Assembly (NCBI RefSeq): GCF_016583795.1
Contig: NZ_NRRS01000010.1
Location: forward strand, 1-64,000
Length of the DNA stretch: 64,000 bases
Direction of reading: 5' to 3'
Origin: Rhabdochromatium marinum
GTDB taxonomy: Bacteria > Pseudomonadota > Gammaproteobacteria > Chromatiales > Chromatiaceae
The notes beneath the pieces are model-generated. The model did no database searches and was not told the DNA's origin. It saw nothing but the letters and a program-made list of their open reading frames with translations. A program made the position numbers and the translations under genes. Positions 26,286-34,784 of the stretch are shown here, piece after piece (the stretch's first letter is position 1; each line of letters starts with the position of its first letter).

Positions 26286-28100
26286 TCAAGCCGCCTGATT
26301 CTGCTTGGCATACTCCAAGCGGATTTTCTCGAGTGCTTCCCCAACCTCTCGGGCAAAGGAGCGAATACTGTCAACCTGATCACTGTTGTACATCGACTTG
26401 CAGCGGCGCACCTTAGCCAACTGAGGCAGGTTCTGCAATTCGCTGACCGGCACGCCCAACTCGACCAGCTCAGCGCCTTGGTCATAGATGGACAACACCA
26501 GATCCAGCAGCGCAAACTGTTTTTGCGGCGAACAAAAGGTATCCACCTCATCAAGCGCACTTTGCTGCAACACCCCTTCCTTGACCAGGGATGCGCCTTC
26601 CAGCTCCCAGCGCTGGGTATCGGACAGCGCCTCGGGACCGACCAGATTCACGATGCGGGCCAGTTCGGCATCACGTGCCAACAACCCGAGCGCTTGGGCA
26701 CGACGTGGCTCCCAGGCCGGATCAACCTGCTCGTGCCACCACTCAGCTGCTGTATGCACATGGGCCGAGAAGCTGGTTACCCAGTCGATACTCGGATAAT
26801 GGCGTGCATCGGCCAGTTCCTTGGACAGCGCCCAGAAAGTCTCGATAATGTCCTTGGTGTGGCTGGTGACGGGTTCAGAGAAATCGCCACCCGGCGGCGA
26901 CACCGCACCGATCAGCGTGACAGAACCGGAGCCGGCACCATAGGTTTCAACCCGACCGGCGCGCTCATAGACCGCCGCCAGGCGCGAGGCCAGATAGGCC
27001 GGATAGCCTTCTTCTACCGGCATCTGTCCCAAGCGGCCCGAAACCTCGCGCAGCGCCTCAGCCCAACGGCTGGTGGAATCCGCCAGCATCACCACGTCAT
27101 AGCCCATATCGCGGTAATACTCAGCCATGGTCAGGCCGATATAAATCGACGCCTCGCGTGCCACCACCGGCATGTTGGAGGTATTGGCCACCAGCAGAGT
27201 CTTTTCCATCAGCTTGCGGCCAGTGTAAGGGTCTTCGAGCTGAGGGAAGGTTTCCAGCACATCGACCAGCTCGTTGCCACGTTCGCCGCAGCCGACGTAA
27301 ATTACAATATCGGCATTCGACCAGCGCGCCACCTGTTGCTGCACCACCGTCTTGCCAGCTCCAAAGGGACCCGGAACGGCGCCCTTGCCACCCTTGAGCT
27401 GCGGGAAGAAGCTGTCAATGACGCGCTGGCCGGTGATCAGTGGCGAGATGCCATCATCGCGCTGGGCATAGGGGCGCGGGCGCCGCACCGGCCAGCGATG
27501 ATAGAGGCTGAGCCGATGACTGGGGCCGGGTTGCGTTGTACCTGACCGCGCATCGCGCACCTGAGCGATGGTGGATTCGATGTCATAGGCACCGGCCGGT
27601 GCCAATTCCGTCAGCTCACCCTGGACATTGGGTGGCACCAGAACCTTATGAACGATGGTCGCGGTTTCCTGCACTGTGCCAAGCACGGTGCCAGGGCCCA
27701 CGCGGGCGCCGAGCTCCAGTGCGTCGTTAGGCTCAAAGTCCCACTGCTTAGTGCGGTCAAGCGCCGGCAGAGCCAGGCCACGGCGAATATAGTCGCCAGA
27801 TTCCATGGCGATTTTCTCCAGCGGACGCTGCACGCCATCGAAGATCCCACCTAGCAATCCGGGGCCAAGCTCGGCGGACAGGGGCCAGCCCAAACCAACC
27901 GCCGGCTCGCCGGGGCGCACGCCATCGGTGCTCTCATAGGTTTGCACCACGGCCTGCTCACCGCTGAGGGAAATGACCTCACCGATCAGCCCCAGTTCGC
28001 CGATTTTTACCTGCTCGCCGCTGCGCACGCCCGGCAGATCAATGGTGACAATGGGGCCGTTGATTTCGCGCACTCGGCCGCTGCGTTGAGTATCAGTCAT
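26286..28100 (-). CDS. ntpA: V/A-type ATP synthase subunit A (catalytic)
   Basis: Catalytic ATPase subunit. The 604-residue protein has the beta-barrel N-domain (GRVREINGPIVTIDLPG), the bulge insert typical of V/A-type A subunits (about 120-200), the P-loop GPFGAGKT at 244-251, VYVGCGERGNE-type sequence (IVIYVGCGERGNELVDVL), the ADSTSRWAEALREVSGRL block and GSVTLIGAVSPPGGDFSEPV. All catalytic motifs look intact. It follows subunit E by 5 bases. Confidence 0.97.
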   Translation of the reverse strand: MTDTQRSGRVREINGPIVTIDLPGVRSGEQVKIGELGLIGEVISLSGEQAVVQTYESTDGVRPGEPAVGLGWPLSAELGPGLLGGIFDGVQRPLEKIAMESGDYIRRGLALPALDRTKQWDFEPNDALELGARVGPGTVLGTVQETATIVHKVLVPPNVQGELTELAPAGAYDIESTIAQVRDARSGTTQPGPSHRLSLYHRWPVRRPRPYAQRDDGISPLITGQRVIDSFFPQLKGGKGAVPGPFGAGKTVVQQQVARWSNADIVIYVGCGERGNELVDVLETFPQLEDPYTGRKLMEKTLLVANTSNMPVVAREASIYIGLTMAEYYRDMGYDVVMLADSTSRWAEALREVSGRLGQMPVEEGYPAYLASRLAAVYERAGRVETYGAGSGSVTLIGAVSPPGGDFSEPVTSHTKDIIETFWALSKELADARHYPSIDWVTSFSAHVHTAAEWWHEQVDPAWEPRRAQALGLLARDAELARIVNLVGPEALSDTQRWELEGASLVKEGVLQQSALDEVDTFCSPQKQFALLDLVLSIYDQGAELVELGVPVSELQNLPQLAKVRRCKSMYNSDQVDSIRSFAREVGEALEKIRLEYAKQNQAA

Positions 28101-28105
28101 GAGAT

Positions 28106-28753
28106 TCAGCCACCGAAGATGTTGCCGGTATCGAAGCCGCTCGGCAGCAGACGCTCCAGAATGGTCTGCTGCACACGCGTGCCCAGGCGGGCGAGGCGAC
28201 CCTCAAAAGTGTTATCGACGCGGATGCGCTCATCGGCGCTGCTGATCAGCACGCCCGCCAGGGTGTTGATCGGATCTTCCGCTAGCTTCAGCTGCACCTG
28301 GTCCGGAACCACCGCCAGGATGCGTTCCCAGTGTGACTGGAGTCGTTTCAAATCCCGCGCATTGGCATGAACCCTGAGTTCATGGTGTTCAATTTCCTCG
28401 GCAGCCGCTCGAATGAAGCCGCTTAGGGTTTCCAGATACGCGGGTTCGTTTTCGGTATGCGCAAGCATTTTCTCGGTCAGCCGTGCTTCCACATTGCGCA
28501 CCAGATTCCAGCGCGTGCGGTCAAGGTCGCTCTGCATTTTGATTTCCTGCGCCTGCACCCGTTGGCGGAAGGTACGCTCGCCAAGTGCCTTGGCAATGCT
28601 GTCCTCACGCTCCTCGCGCAGCCGCAGTTTGCTCGCCGCCTCGCGCAAAATGGCATCGCGCGAGCGCTGGCCGCGCTCGCGATACTCCTGCGCCAGGCGT
28701 TCGGCCCGGGCCAGGATGGCTTGTTCCAAATCTTGTGCTTGAGTCACGATCAA
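28106..28753 (-). CDS. ntpE: V/A-type ATP synthase subunit E
   Basis: Peripheral stalk subunit. The 215-residue protein is an N-terminal charged alpha-helix (about 10-110, rich in Arg, Glu and Ala) followed by a small mixed domain (about 120-215) containing GVLISSADERIRVDNTFEGRL, typical of the E-subunit C-terminus. It pairs with the G subunit. It lies between F and A. Confidence 0.88.
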   Translation of the reverse strand: MIVTQAQDLEQAILARAERLAQEYRERGQRSRDAILREAASKLRLREEREDSIAKALGERTFRQRVQAQEIKMQSDLDRTRWNLVRNVEARLTEKMLAHTENEPAYLETLSGFIRAAAEEIEHHELRVHANARDLKRLQSHWERILAVVPDQVQLKLAEDPINTLAGVLISSADERIRVDNTFEGRLARLGTRVQQTILERLLPSGFDTGNIFGG

Positions 28754-28825
28754 ACCTGTGATGGTCAGTAGGCGGTGGTCAATTATCGTTCTTTATTAAG
28801 AGTGGACAATCATGGATGCCTGGCG

Positions 28826-29206
28826 CTATCCGTGCAGCGCGGAGCCACCGAACATGGCGCTCAGCCGCTCGGCCACTTCGCTGTGCAGTTGCGGATCGGC
28901 GCACAGGCGCGGCACGGCAATCACCACAATGCGCCCACCCTCACGACGGGCTTGATGCAGAGCGGCGATATCGGCTTGCATCAGGTTGTCATCCACAATA
29001 ACAAAGGCCCGCGCGCGATCCCGCTGTAGCTCACGCAACCGTTTGTCCACCAGTTCCGGTGCCGGATCGGGATAGGTTTCGAAGCCGATCAGCCGGAAAC
29101 CGTCGGCTAGCGCCTCCTCACCGAAAAACAGCATCTGGGTCTGGGAACCCACCACTGGGCTCCCTGGGCTGGTCGCTGCACTGCTGGCCGGTGCTGCTTC
29201 GCTCAT
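28826..29206 (-). CDS. ntpG: V/A-type ATP synthase subunit F
   Basis: Small rotor subunit that binds subunit D. The 126-residue product has an N-terminal extension rich in Ala and Ser (1-22), then the Rossmann-like F fold: ALADGFRLIGFETY, RDRARAFVIVDDNLM, and EGGRIVVIAVPRL. Assigned by these motifs and its place in the operon between K and E. E. hirae calls its counterpart NtpG. Confidence 0.87.
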   Translation of the reverse strand: MSEAAPASSAATSPGSPVVGSQTQMLFFGEEALADGFRLIGFETYPDPAPELVDKRLRELQRDRARAFVIVDDNLMQADIAALHQARREGGRIVVIAVPRLCADPQLHSEVAERLSAMFGGSALHG

Positions 29207-29240
29207 GCGCTTCGTCCTTGCCCTGGCGATATAAGCACCA

Positions 29241-29687
29241 TCAGATACGATTTAGCAGCAAAATACTCATGACCAGACCGTAGATGGCGATGCCCTCGGC
29301 CAGACCCAGGAAGATCAGACTGCGTCCCAGTGCCTCGGGGCGTTCCATCACGGCGGCCAGAGAAGCGGCGCCGATGGGGCCCACCGCAATGCCGGCACCA
29401 ATGGTTGAAAGGCCGGTGGGGATGCCAACGCCAAGAATAGCCAGCCCCATGCCAGTAGAGATCTCGACGGCCTGATTGGCGACGGCTCCGGCCTCGGCCA
29501 TGGCGTCACCAACGCCCAGCACCAACAGGCCGATCAGGGCACCGAAAAAACTCAGCAATTGGGTGCTCAGCACCGGTCGCAGCCAGGTGCGCACGCGAAC
29601 CGCCTGGGCCGGCTGAAATTCCAGATACAAACCGCTTGCCACCAGCGAGAAGATGGCGAACGACATGAGAACTACGAGCCAATACAT
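29241..29687 (-). CDS. ntpK: V/A-type ATP synthase subunit K (membrane ring subunit)
   Basis: Proteolipid of the ion-translocating ring. The 148-residue protein has four hydrophobic segments (about 3-22, 41-60, 80-106 and 122-145). The last two form the canonical hairpin: the glycine-rich GAGIAVGPIGAA helix and a final helix with the ion-binding carboxylate Glu131 in LGLAEGIAIYGLV. The first two segments lack both the glycine motif and an acidic residue, so each protomer has one carboxylate. Whether it carries protons or sodium cannot be read securely. A GGAG site and a U-rich tandem repeat precede the start. Confidence 0.93.
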   Translation of the reverse strand: MYWLVVLMSFAIFSLVASGLYLEFQPAQAVRVRTWLRPVLSTQLLSFFGALIGLLVLGVGDAMAEAGAVANQAVEISTGMGLAILGVGIPTGLSTIGAGIAVGPIGAASLAAVMERPEALGRSLIFLGLAEGIAIYGLVMSILLLNRI

Positions 29688-29701
29688 GTAGGCGACTCCT
29701 G

Positions 29702-29730
29702 ATGTGACAAAAAGCTATGTGACAAAAAGC
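29702..29730 (-). repeat. Tandem 14-bp repeat ahead of the ring-subunit gene, possible translation enhancer
   Basis: ATGTGACAAAAAGC occurs twice (29702-29715 and 29717-29730) with one base between. On the mRNA strand this gives GCUUUUUGUCACAU twice, directly before CAGGAG and the subunit K start. U-rich leaders bind ribosomal protein S1; E. coli atpE, encoding the ring subunit of the F-type enzyme, has a similar enhancer that raises its translation. Confidence 0.55.
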
Positions 29731-29733
29731 GCA

Positions 29734-31818
29734 TTAGCGGGTCGAAACCGCCGGGGAATGGTTAAGAGGTGTGGTGTCCGCAGCCGGCTGGGCCACCGCT
29801 GCTGCGGGTTGACGGTATTGCAGTCGCAGCGGAGCAAACTCGTGACCGTCACCGGAAAAATAGCGCGAAAAGCCTTCGTAATACTGCAAACGCATCACCT
29901 GAATCATCACAATGCCACCCTCGAGCACCAGAATGAACAGATTACCCAGGATCAAGGTCAGTATGGTACCAAAGGTGCCGAGCATATCGGCCAGAGTAAA
30001 GATGGCGATTGCCAGAGCGGCGTGGTTCAAACTAAAGGCCGAGACGCGCAAAAACGACAGCGTATTGGACAGGTAAACGATCACAGTGTCGAGGGTTTCG
30101 ATCACCACAATCAGCACTTTCTCACCGGTTGGGCCGGACAGATGGCGCCACTGATGGACGGCCAGGGTCAGCAGCGCCCCCACGACCACCAGTGCTGGCC
30201 ACAGCCCGAAGCTGCCTTCGGTGGCTAGATTCCAGCCACCGTTGAGAAACCCAAGATAAAACAGCAGATTGACCAAACCGTGCGGAGCCAGCAGCGCGCC
30301 CTGAATGTTACCGACAGCAAAGCGGTTGTAAATCCCCAGCGAGCAGGCCGCAATGATAAACACAATGCCCCAGATCAAGGCAACCTCAAGCATCAGAATC
30401 GGATTTTCCAACGGTGGCATCCAGAGCGCAGGCAGCCAGTGCTCGACACCAAAGATACTGCCGAACACAAAGCCGAACAGCATTGATGACACGCCAGCCG
30501 CGATGCCAAAGGTAGCAAAATGTTTGAGCTTGTCGCGTGCCAAATAGGCCGCCAAGGCGATCACCGCGCCATGGCCAACATCGCCGAACATCATGCCGAA
30601 CATCAGCAGGAAAGTCAGCGCAAACAGCGGCGTCGGGTCGATCTCACCGTATTGCGGGATACCGTATTGCTTGACCAGGGTGGAGAAAGGCGTGAGCAGT
30701 GCATTGTGCGTCGGAACCGTGGGCACCAGCGGGCGTTCCTCAGCGGTTGGATGGCGCGCTTCAAGCGCAAAGGGCTGTTGCAACTGCTGCTGCAAATTAT
30801 CCCGCAGGCGGCTTAAAGCACGTGCCGGAACCCAGCCGCACAGCACCGCCAAGCTCTTCACCCCATGAATGGACGGGTCCAGGGTAATCAGCGGTTCTGC
30901 CAACAGCAGCGTCTCACGGGCGGCGATCAAGGTGTCGGCATGGGCCTGACGCCAGTTGGCCAGCTGCTGCTGCAAGGCAGCGCGGTTTTTCTCCAGACGC
31001 TGGTGGCGCAGGCGGAAGTCGGCTTCAAGTTCGGCCGGCGTCTTATCGATGATGCCATCGGGAATCGGCAGCGCTTGAAAGCCGGCTGAACTCAACACCG
31101 AGCCGAGCTGGTTCTCTCGCTCGCCGCTCGGGCCGATGATGACCACATGCGCATGATTGTCGCGTTGCAGATAATTCAGCAACAGATGACCGGCGAGCGC
31201 AACAGCGCCTTCAAGACGGCTGACATTTTCGCGCGGCACCAGTCCGATGTAGAAATCCAGAAAGCGGGTCTTGCGCTTCAGGGCACCCAGATCGACTTTC
31301 AGGTTGGCGAAGTTTGCCAGTGCGGCTTCCTGTTCCCGTAGGAGGCGATCTTCGGCATCCAGGCTGCGCAAGTCTTCGTCCAAGCGCGAGGTTTCCTGCC
31401 ACAGCTCGCCGAGTCGGTTGTTGAGCGTCTCCAGCTCGTAGTGATCGATCACCCGCAGGGTTTCAAGCACCGGGGTTTCCTCAAGAGCGACAATCTTAGC
31501 GATCTTATCCAGGCGCGAGCGGGCCAGGGTAAAGGTGTCGCGATAATCGCGTCCCGGCAGGCTGACCAGTGCCTGCTCCTCGGGGAGACGGGTATCGGGA
31601 TGGAATTGTTCCGTCTCAGCCAGCGCCAGTGAGGCGCGCGGCAAATCCTCGGCCATCAGCATCAGGCGCACATGCTGCATCGGCAAGGGTAGCAGCCGTG
31701 GGCGGGTGTCGTCCTCAACCCGGCCCCTGATCTCCTGCCACAGCGCCGTCACAGCCGCCCGCGCCTTGCTGGCCAGGTCGGTAAAGAGGGCGGTCGTGGG
31801 AACGGGGAAGCGGCTCAT
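29734..31818 (-). CDS. ntpI: V/A-type ATP synthase subunit I (a-type stator)
   Basis: Membrane stator that forms the ion half-channels. The 694-residue protein has a cytoplasmic N-terminal half with long helices (1-370) and a C-terminal half with about eight membrane helices. These include LFALTFLLMFGMMFGDVGHG near 390 and SFLRVSAFSLNHAAL, in which Arg591 sits at the place of the essential arginine of a/I subunits. It lies 46 bases before the K gene and 54 after C. Confidence 0.95.
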   Translation of the reverse strand: MSRFPVPTTALFTDLASKARAAVTALWQEIRGRVEDDTRPRLLPLPMQHVRLMLMAEDLPRASLALAETEQFHPDTRLPEEQALVSLPGRDYRDTFTLARSRLDKIAKIVALEETPVLETLRVIDHYELETLNNRLGELWQETSRLDEDLRSLDAEDRLLREQEAALANFANLKVDLGALKRKTRFLDFYIGLVPRENVSRLEGAVALAGHLLLNYLQRDNHAHVVIIGPSGERENQLGSVLSSAGFQALPIPDGIIDKTPAELEADFRLRHQRLEKNRAALQQQLANWRQAHADTLIAARETLLLAEPLITLDPSIHGVKSLAVLCGWVPARALSRLRDNLQQQLQQPFALEARHPTAEERPLVPTVPTHNALLTPFSTLVKQYGIPQYGEIDPTPLFALTFLLMFGMMFGDVGHGAVIALAAYLARDKLKHFATFGIAAGVSSMLFGFVFGSIFGVEHWLPALWMPPLENPILMLEVALIWGIVFIIAACSLGIYNRFAVGNIQGALLAPHGLVNLLFYLGFLNGGWNLATEGSFGLWPALVVVGALLTLAVHQWRHLSGPTGEKVLIVVIETLDTVIVYLSNTLSFLRVSAFSLNHAALAIAIFTLADMLGTFGTILTLILGNLFILVLEGGIVMIQVMRLQYYEGFSRYFSGDGHEFAPLRLQYRQPAAAVAQPAADTTPLNHSPAVSTR

Positions 31819-31872
31819 GACTGAAGAGGCTCTTGCTGAGGGCAGATCGCGTTGTCCATCTTAAAGCATCCT

Positions 31873-32943
31873 TCAGGCGGCCGCCGCCAGCGCAGAGCGG
31901 CTCATGCCGGAGCTGTCAAGCGTATGCGGATCCACGGCCGTCTTGATAACATCCTGCGGCAGCCCAAGCAGTCCGCCCTGAATAAGTGCCAGCAGAAACA
32001 TCAGATCCATTTCGCGCAGGATGAGATAGGCCAGCGCACGCGTCACTCCGGAGGCACTTTGGCTCAGTATGCGTCGGGTTTCGGTGGCCTGATGGGCCAC
32101 CGTCAGGCGCTGGACTTCAATCAGATCAGTCGCTTCGGCCAGTTGTTCCGCCAGCGGGTCTGGCAAGGCACTGAGCAACTGCCGCAGGTTTTCGCGGTTG
32201 ACCAGATCCAGCAGGCGCGCGCGATGCAGCAAACGCGGCGAGGGCACCAACTGATAAAAGGTTTCGCTAGGCGAGAAACCGTAGGCGAAGCGAAACCGCA
32301 GCATCCACATCAGATCCACGCGATCCAGCAGAGCGCCGATCAGCCGCCGCAGCGGTTGCAGGCTGTCGCCCTGAAAGCGCAGGGTTTGCCGCACCAGATC
32401 GCTGTAATACTGCTGGTCGATGGCCGCTTCCAGCGCAAAAGGCTCGCGTTTTTGCTCATAGACCTCGCGCGCCTGGCGCGCCAGCAGGCTAAAAGGACCG
32501 CGCTCCAGCACTCTGAGCAGCTCCAGCACATTTTCCGTGCGAAAAAGCTCATCACGCGACAGGCGCAACCCCGGCGGCAGATCATAGAGATCCTTGCGGA
32601 TGGCGGCCGAATCCAAATCGTAGAGTTTGCCGCGAATCAGCGTCTTGAGGTTAAACAGGGCATAGCGGCGTCCCCAGCTCAACACCAGCGCGCGCTCGGC
32701 CGGGTTCATCGGGCGAATCAGGATGGAGACATCGGCAAGCAGGGTTTGAATCAGTGCCTGCTCAACCGCGCGCATTTTGGCATGGGTCGAGAGTTCTTCC
32801 TCAATGATCGCAGCCAGATCCAAGCGCTCGACCAATTCCTGAAGCGGTAGCTCAAGAAGTGCATTGGCCCGCTGCGCATCAAGCAGCCGGGCACTCATCA
32901 CCGAAACCCGGGTGTTGAGATAGGCGTGTGCGGCGGCACTCAT
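31873..32943 (-). CDS. ntpC: V/A-type ATP synthase subunit C (d-type rotor cap)
   Basis: Links the central shaft to the membrane ring. The 356-residue, nearly all-helical product fits the C/d subunit family: AYLNTRVSVMSARLLD near the start, EVYEQKREPFALEAAIDQQYY around residue 160, and a conserved second half with DRVDLMWMLRFRFAYG. In this operon C precedes I, whereas in Thermus and Enterococcus it follows K or E. Confidence 0.92.
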   Translation of the reverse strand: MSAAAHAYLNTRVSVMSARLLDAQRANALLELPLQELVERLDLAAIIEEELSTHAKMRAVEQALIQTLLADVSILIRPMNPAERALVLSWGRRYALFNLKTLIRGKLYDLDSAAIRKDLYDLPPGLRLSRDELFRTENVLELLRVLERGPFSLLARQAREVYEQKREPFALEAAIDQQYYSDLVRQTLRFQGDSLQPLRRLIGALLDRVDLMWMLRFRFAYGFSPSETFYQLVPSPRLLHRARLLDLVNRENLRQLLSALPDPLAEQLAEATDLIEVQRLTVAHQATETRRILSQSASGVTRALAYLILREMDLMFLLALIQGGLLGLPQDVIKTAVDPHTLDSSGMSRSALAAAA

Positions 32944-33001
32944 AACGTCAGGATACCTGACCGGATCAGGGGCCGTCTTGCGCGCACTATAGCAAGGCTT
33001 T

Positions 33002-33319
33002 TCACAGGCTAGTGTCGATCAGGAGTGCAAAGGCGGATTCGAGCGCATCGTCCTCGCGCTGCTCAGCCATATCGCGCAACTGTATGTGGCGCTCATCATA
33101 ACGGCGGCGCAATTCAGCCACAGTTTGCATGGCACGCTCATCGGCCTTGTCGATCTGACCACGATGCAACTCCGGGATTGAGGCGCGAAAGCGTTCTTCA
33201 GCACGGCGCGCATCCTCCATCGCCTGCTGGATCACGCGCTCTTGCGCGCGCTCGGCCTCCTGAGCCAGTTGCTCAGCGCGCACTTCCGCGTCAAGCAGAC
33301 GTTTAAGCGTGTCATCCAT
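33002..33319 (-). CDS. V/A-type ATP synthase subunit G/H (peripheral stalk)
   Basis: The 105-residue protein is one long charged helix with Ala, Glu, Arg and Gln in coiled-coil spacing (for example EVRAEQLAQEAERAQERV), as expected for the G/H stalk partner of subunit E. It is the first gene of the ATPase operon, 58 bases before C and 35 bases after mlaA. Similarity is mainly in pattern, so position supports the call. Confidence 0.82.
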   Translation of the reverse strand: MDDTLKRLLDAEVRAEQLAQEAERAQERVIQQAMEDARRAEERFRASIPELHRGQIDKADERAMQTVAELRRRYDERHIQLRDMAEQREDDALESAFALLIDTSL

Positions 33320-33354
33320 TGCGTGATTGCTCGTCGGTTGGTGAGTGGTGACCC

Positions 33355-34128
33355 CTAGTCAACCACATCAAGATCCCAGTCCTTGCCGTCCATCACATCG
33401 TCGCGCGGGTAATCGCCCGTGGCACGATTTTGCAGGTAGGCATCGCGCACAAAGCTGTAGCGGTCGATTGCAGCCTCGCCGAAGATGTCGCCAGCCGCCA
33501 GCCGCCCAGCGCGCTCGTCGATCACTCGCAGCCCGATAAAGCCCCAGTATATCTCATCTTTGTCCAGACTGTAGAAGGGATCGATCACAATATCGCCGGC
33601 AAAGCCAAAGGTGTCGCGCACGGTGCTTGGCCCAACGATGGGTATCACAAAGTACGGACCATCGACAAAGCCCCAGTAACCCAGTGTCTGGCCGAAATCT
33701 TCCTTGTAGCTCGGAATGCCCATGTTGGTGGCCACATCAAAAAATCCCAGCACACCAACGGTACTGTTGACCAGGACGCGGCCAATATCGCTGCCGGTGC
33801 GCAGCAGCTTAAATTGCAGCAGATTGTTCACCGCCGAGGTCAGATCGGCGAAGTTATCGAAAAAGTTGGTCACGCTACGGTTGACCGGCTCGGGCATGAC
33901 CTTCTGATACGCCCGCGCAGTGGGCTTGATGAAGGCGTTATCGAAGTCGGTGTTGAACTTAAACATCGCCCGGTTGTAGGGCTGCCAGGGATCGCGCGGA
34001 TCGCGATATTCCGGCGGCACGGAGGCACAACCGCTGGCGAACAAGCTGACCAGGAGGGCGGCGAGCAACCAGCCGGGCTTGATCAGGGCCAGTGGCACCT
34101 GGCGCGGCATCCTGTGCTCAATGCTCAT
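33355..34128 (-). CDS. mlaA: MlaA (VacJ) family lipoprotein
   Basis: Outer-membrane lipoprotein that removes misplaced phospholipids from the outer leaflet and passes them to the Mla pathway. With start ATG 34128 the 257-residue precursor has a signal peptide with lipobox FASGC. The MlaA core follows: DPWQPYNRAMFKFN, then FFDNFADLTSAVNNLLQ, EDFGQTLGYWGF, GPYFVIPIVGPSTVRDT. The frame is open to 34263, but those 45 residues precede a normal signal and are rejected. No other mla gene is in the window. Confidence 0.9.
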   Translation of the reverse strand: MSIEHRMPRQVPLALIKPGWLLAALLVSLFASGCASVPPEYRDPRDPWQPYNRAMFKFNTDFDNAFIKPTARAYQKVMPEPVNRSVTNFFDNFADLTSAVNNLLQFKLLRTGSDIGRVLVNSTVGVLGFFDVATNMGIPSYKEDFGQTLGYWGFVDGPYFVIPIVGPSTVRDTFGFAGDIVIDPFYSLDKDEIYWGFIGLRVIDERAGRLAAGDIFGEAAIDRYSFVRDAYLQNRATGDYPRDDVMDGKDWDLDVVD

Positions 34129-34181
34129 GGTTTCAGCCCCCACGGACGAGTGAATCTGCTGTGTCACGATAATCTGTTCCC

Positions 34182-34204
34182 AAAAGCCTAACCGAAGGGT
34201 TAGG
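34182..34204 (-). terminator. Terminator after the hypAB-DUF302 genes
   Basis: On the minus strand CCTAACC and GGTTAGG form a 7-bp stem with a four-base CTTC loop, followed by CTTTTG. It lies 53 bases beyond the DUF302 stop and would separate that operon from mlaA. Confidence 0.7.
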
Positions 34205-34256
34205 GGTGGTGCAAAGTTAAGCGTGGTCGCCAGGATGTGCCAGCGTGCCGGTCGGG

Positions 34257-34784
34257 TTACCACGTCACCGCTTGCTCAGCAATCTGTTCCAGCATGGTGG
34301 CCACTTCGGTCATGGCCTGGCTGGACGCCAGTGCTTCGGCGCTCCAGCGCCGGTGCGTGACGAAGGTTTTGCCAGGCTGATCGAGCAGAGTATAGACCGC
34401 GATAATAAAGGGACAGTTGACGATCCGCGTTGGGTCTTCCGCCATCATGCGCCGCGATAGCACCGCACTACAGAACTCGACTGACTCCGCATCTCCAAAT
34501 AGCGGTTGATCCATGCCCAGATCGGCGCCAGTGCGCTCGAGCATCTCATTCATGTGCATGATGTTATTGATGACCAGCCCGCGCTCCTCAATGGCCAGAC
34601 GCAACCCATCCATCACATCGCCAAAGGCACTGTCGCTGACATAGACAGCACTGGATGCGGTGGTGCGATCAGCCGCCAGGGCGGCGGTCGCAAGCATGAT
34701 ACTCAGTGCCAACAGCAGGATGCCAGCACCGCATCGGCTACACCGCACGCGCGCGCGGGAGTGTGACAAGGCGCGCTCAGCCAT
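34257..34784 (-). CDS. DUF302-family exported protein
   Basis: The 175-residue precursor has a signal peptide (about 1-36, with [18 protein letters not shown]) and a DUF302 domain: YVSDSAFGDVMDGLRLAIEE, then GLVINNIMHMNEML and NCPFIIAVYTLLDQPGKTF. The function of DUF302 is unknown. The start ATGGCTGA overlaps the hypB stop, so the two are translationally coupled; this is why 34784 is preferred over the longer frame to 35009, which runs inside hypB. Confidence 0.82.
   Translation of the reverse strand: MAERALSHSRARVRCSRCGAGILLLALSIMLATAALAADRTTASSAVYVSDSAFGDVMDGLRLAIEERGLVINNIMHMNEMLERTGADLGMDQPLFGDAESVEFCSAVLSRRMMAEDPTRIVNCPFIIAVYTLLDQPGKTFVTHRRWSAEALASSQAMTEVATMLEQIAEQAVTW

Noticed and set aside
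26244-27545. 433-codon plus-strand open frame
   Set aside because: It lies opposite the V/A-ATPase subunit A gene, which is clearly coding.
31852-32850. 332-codon plus-strand open frame rich in Gln and Arg
   Set aside because: Antisense to ATPase subunit C. Its composition is that of a reversed Ala/Leu/Glu-rich helical gene.
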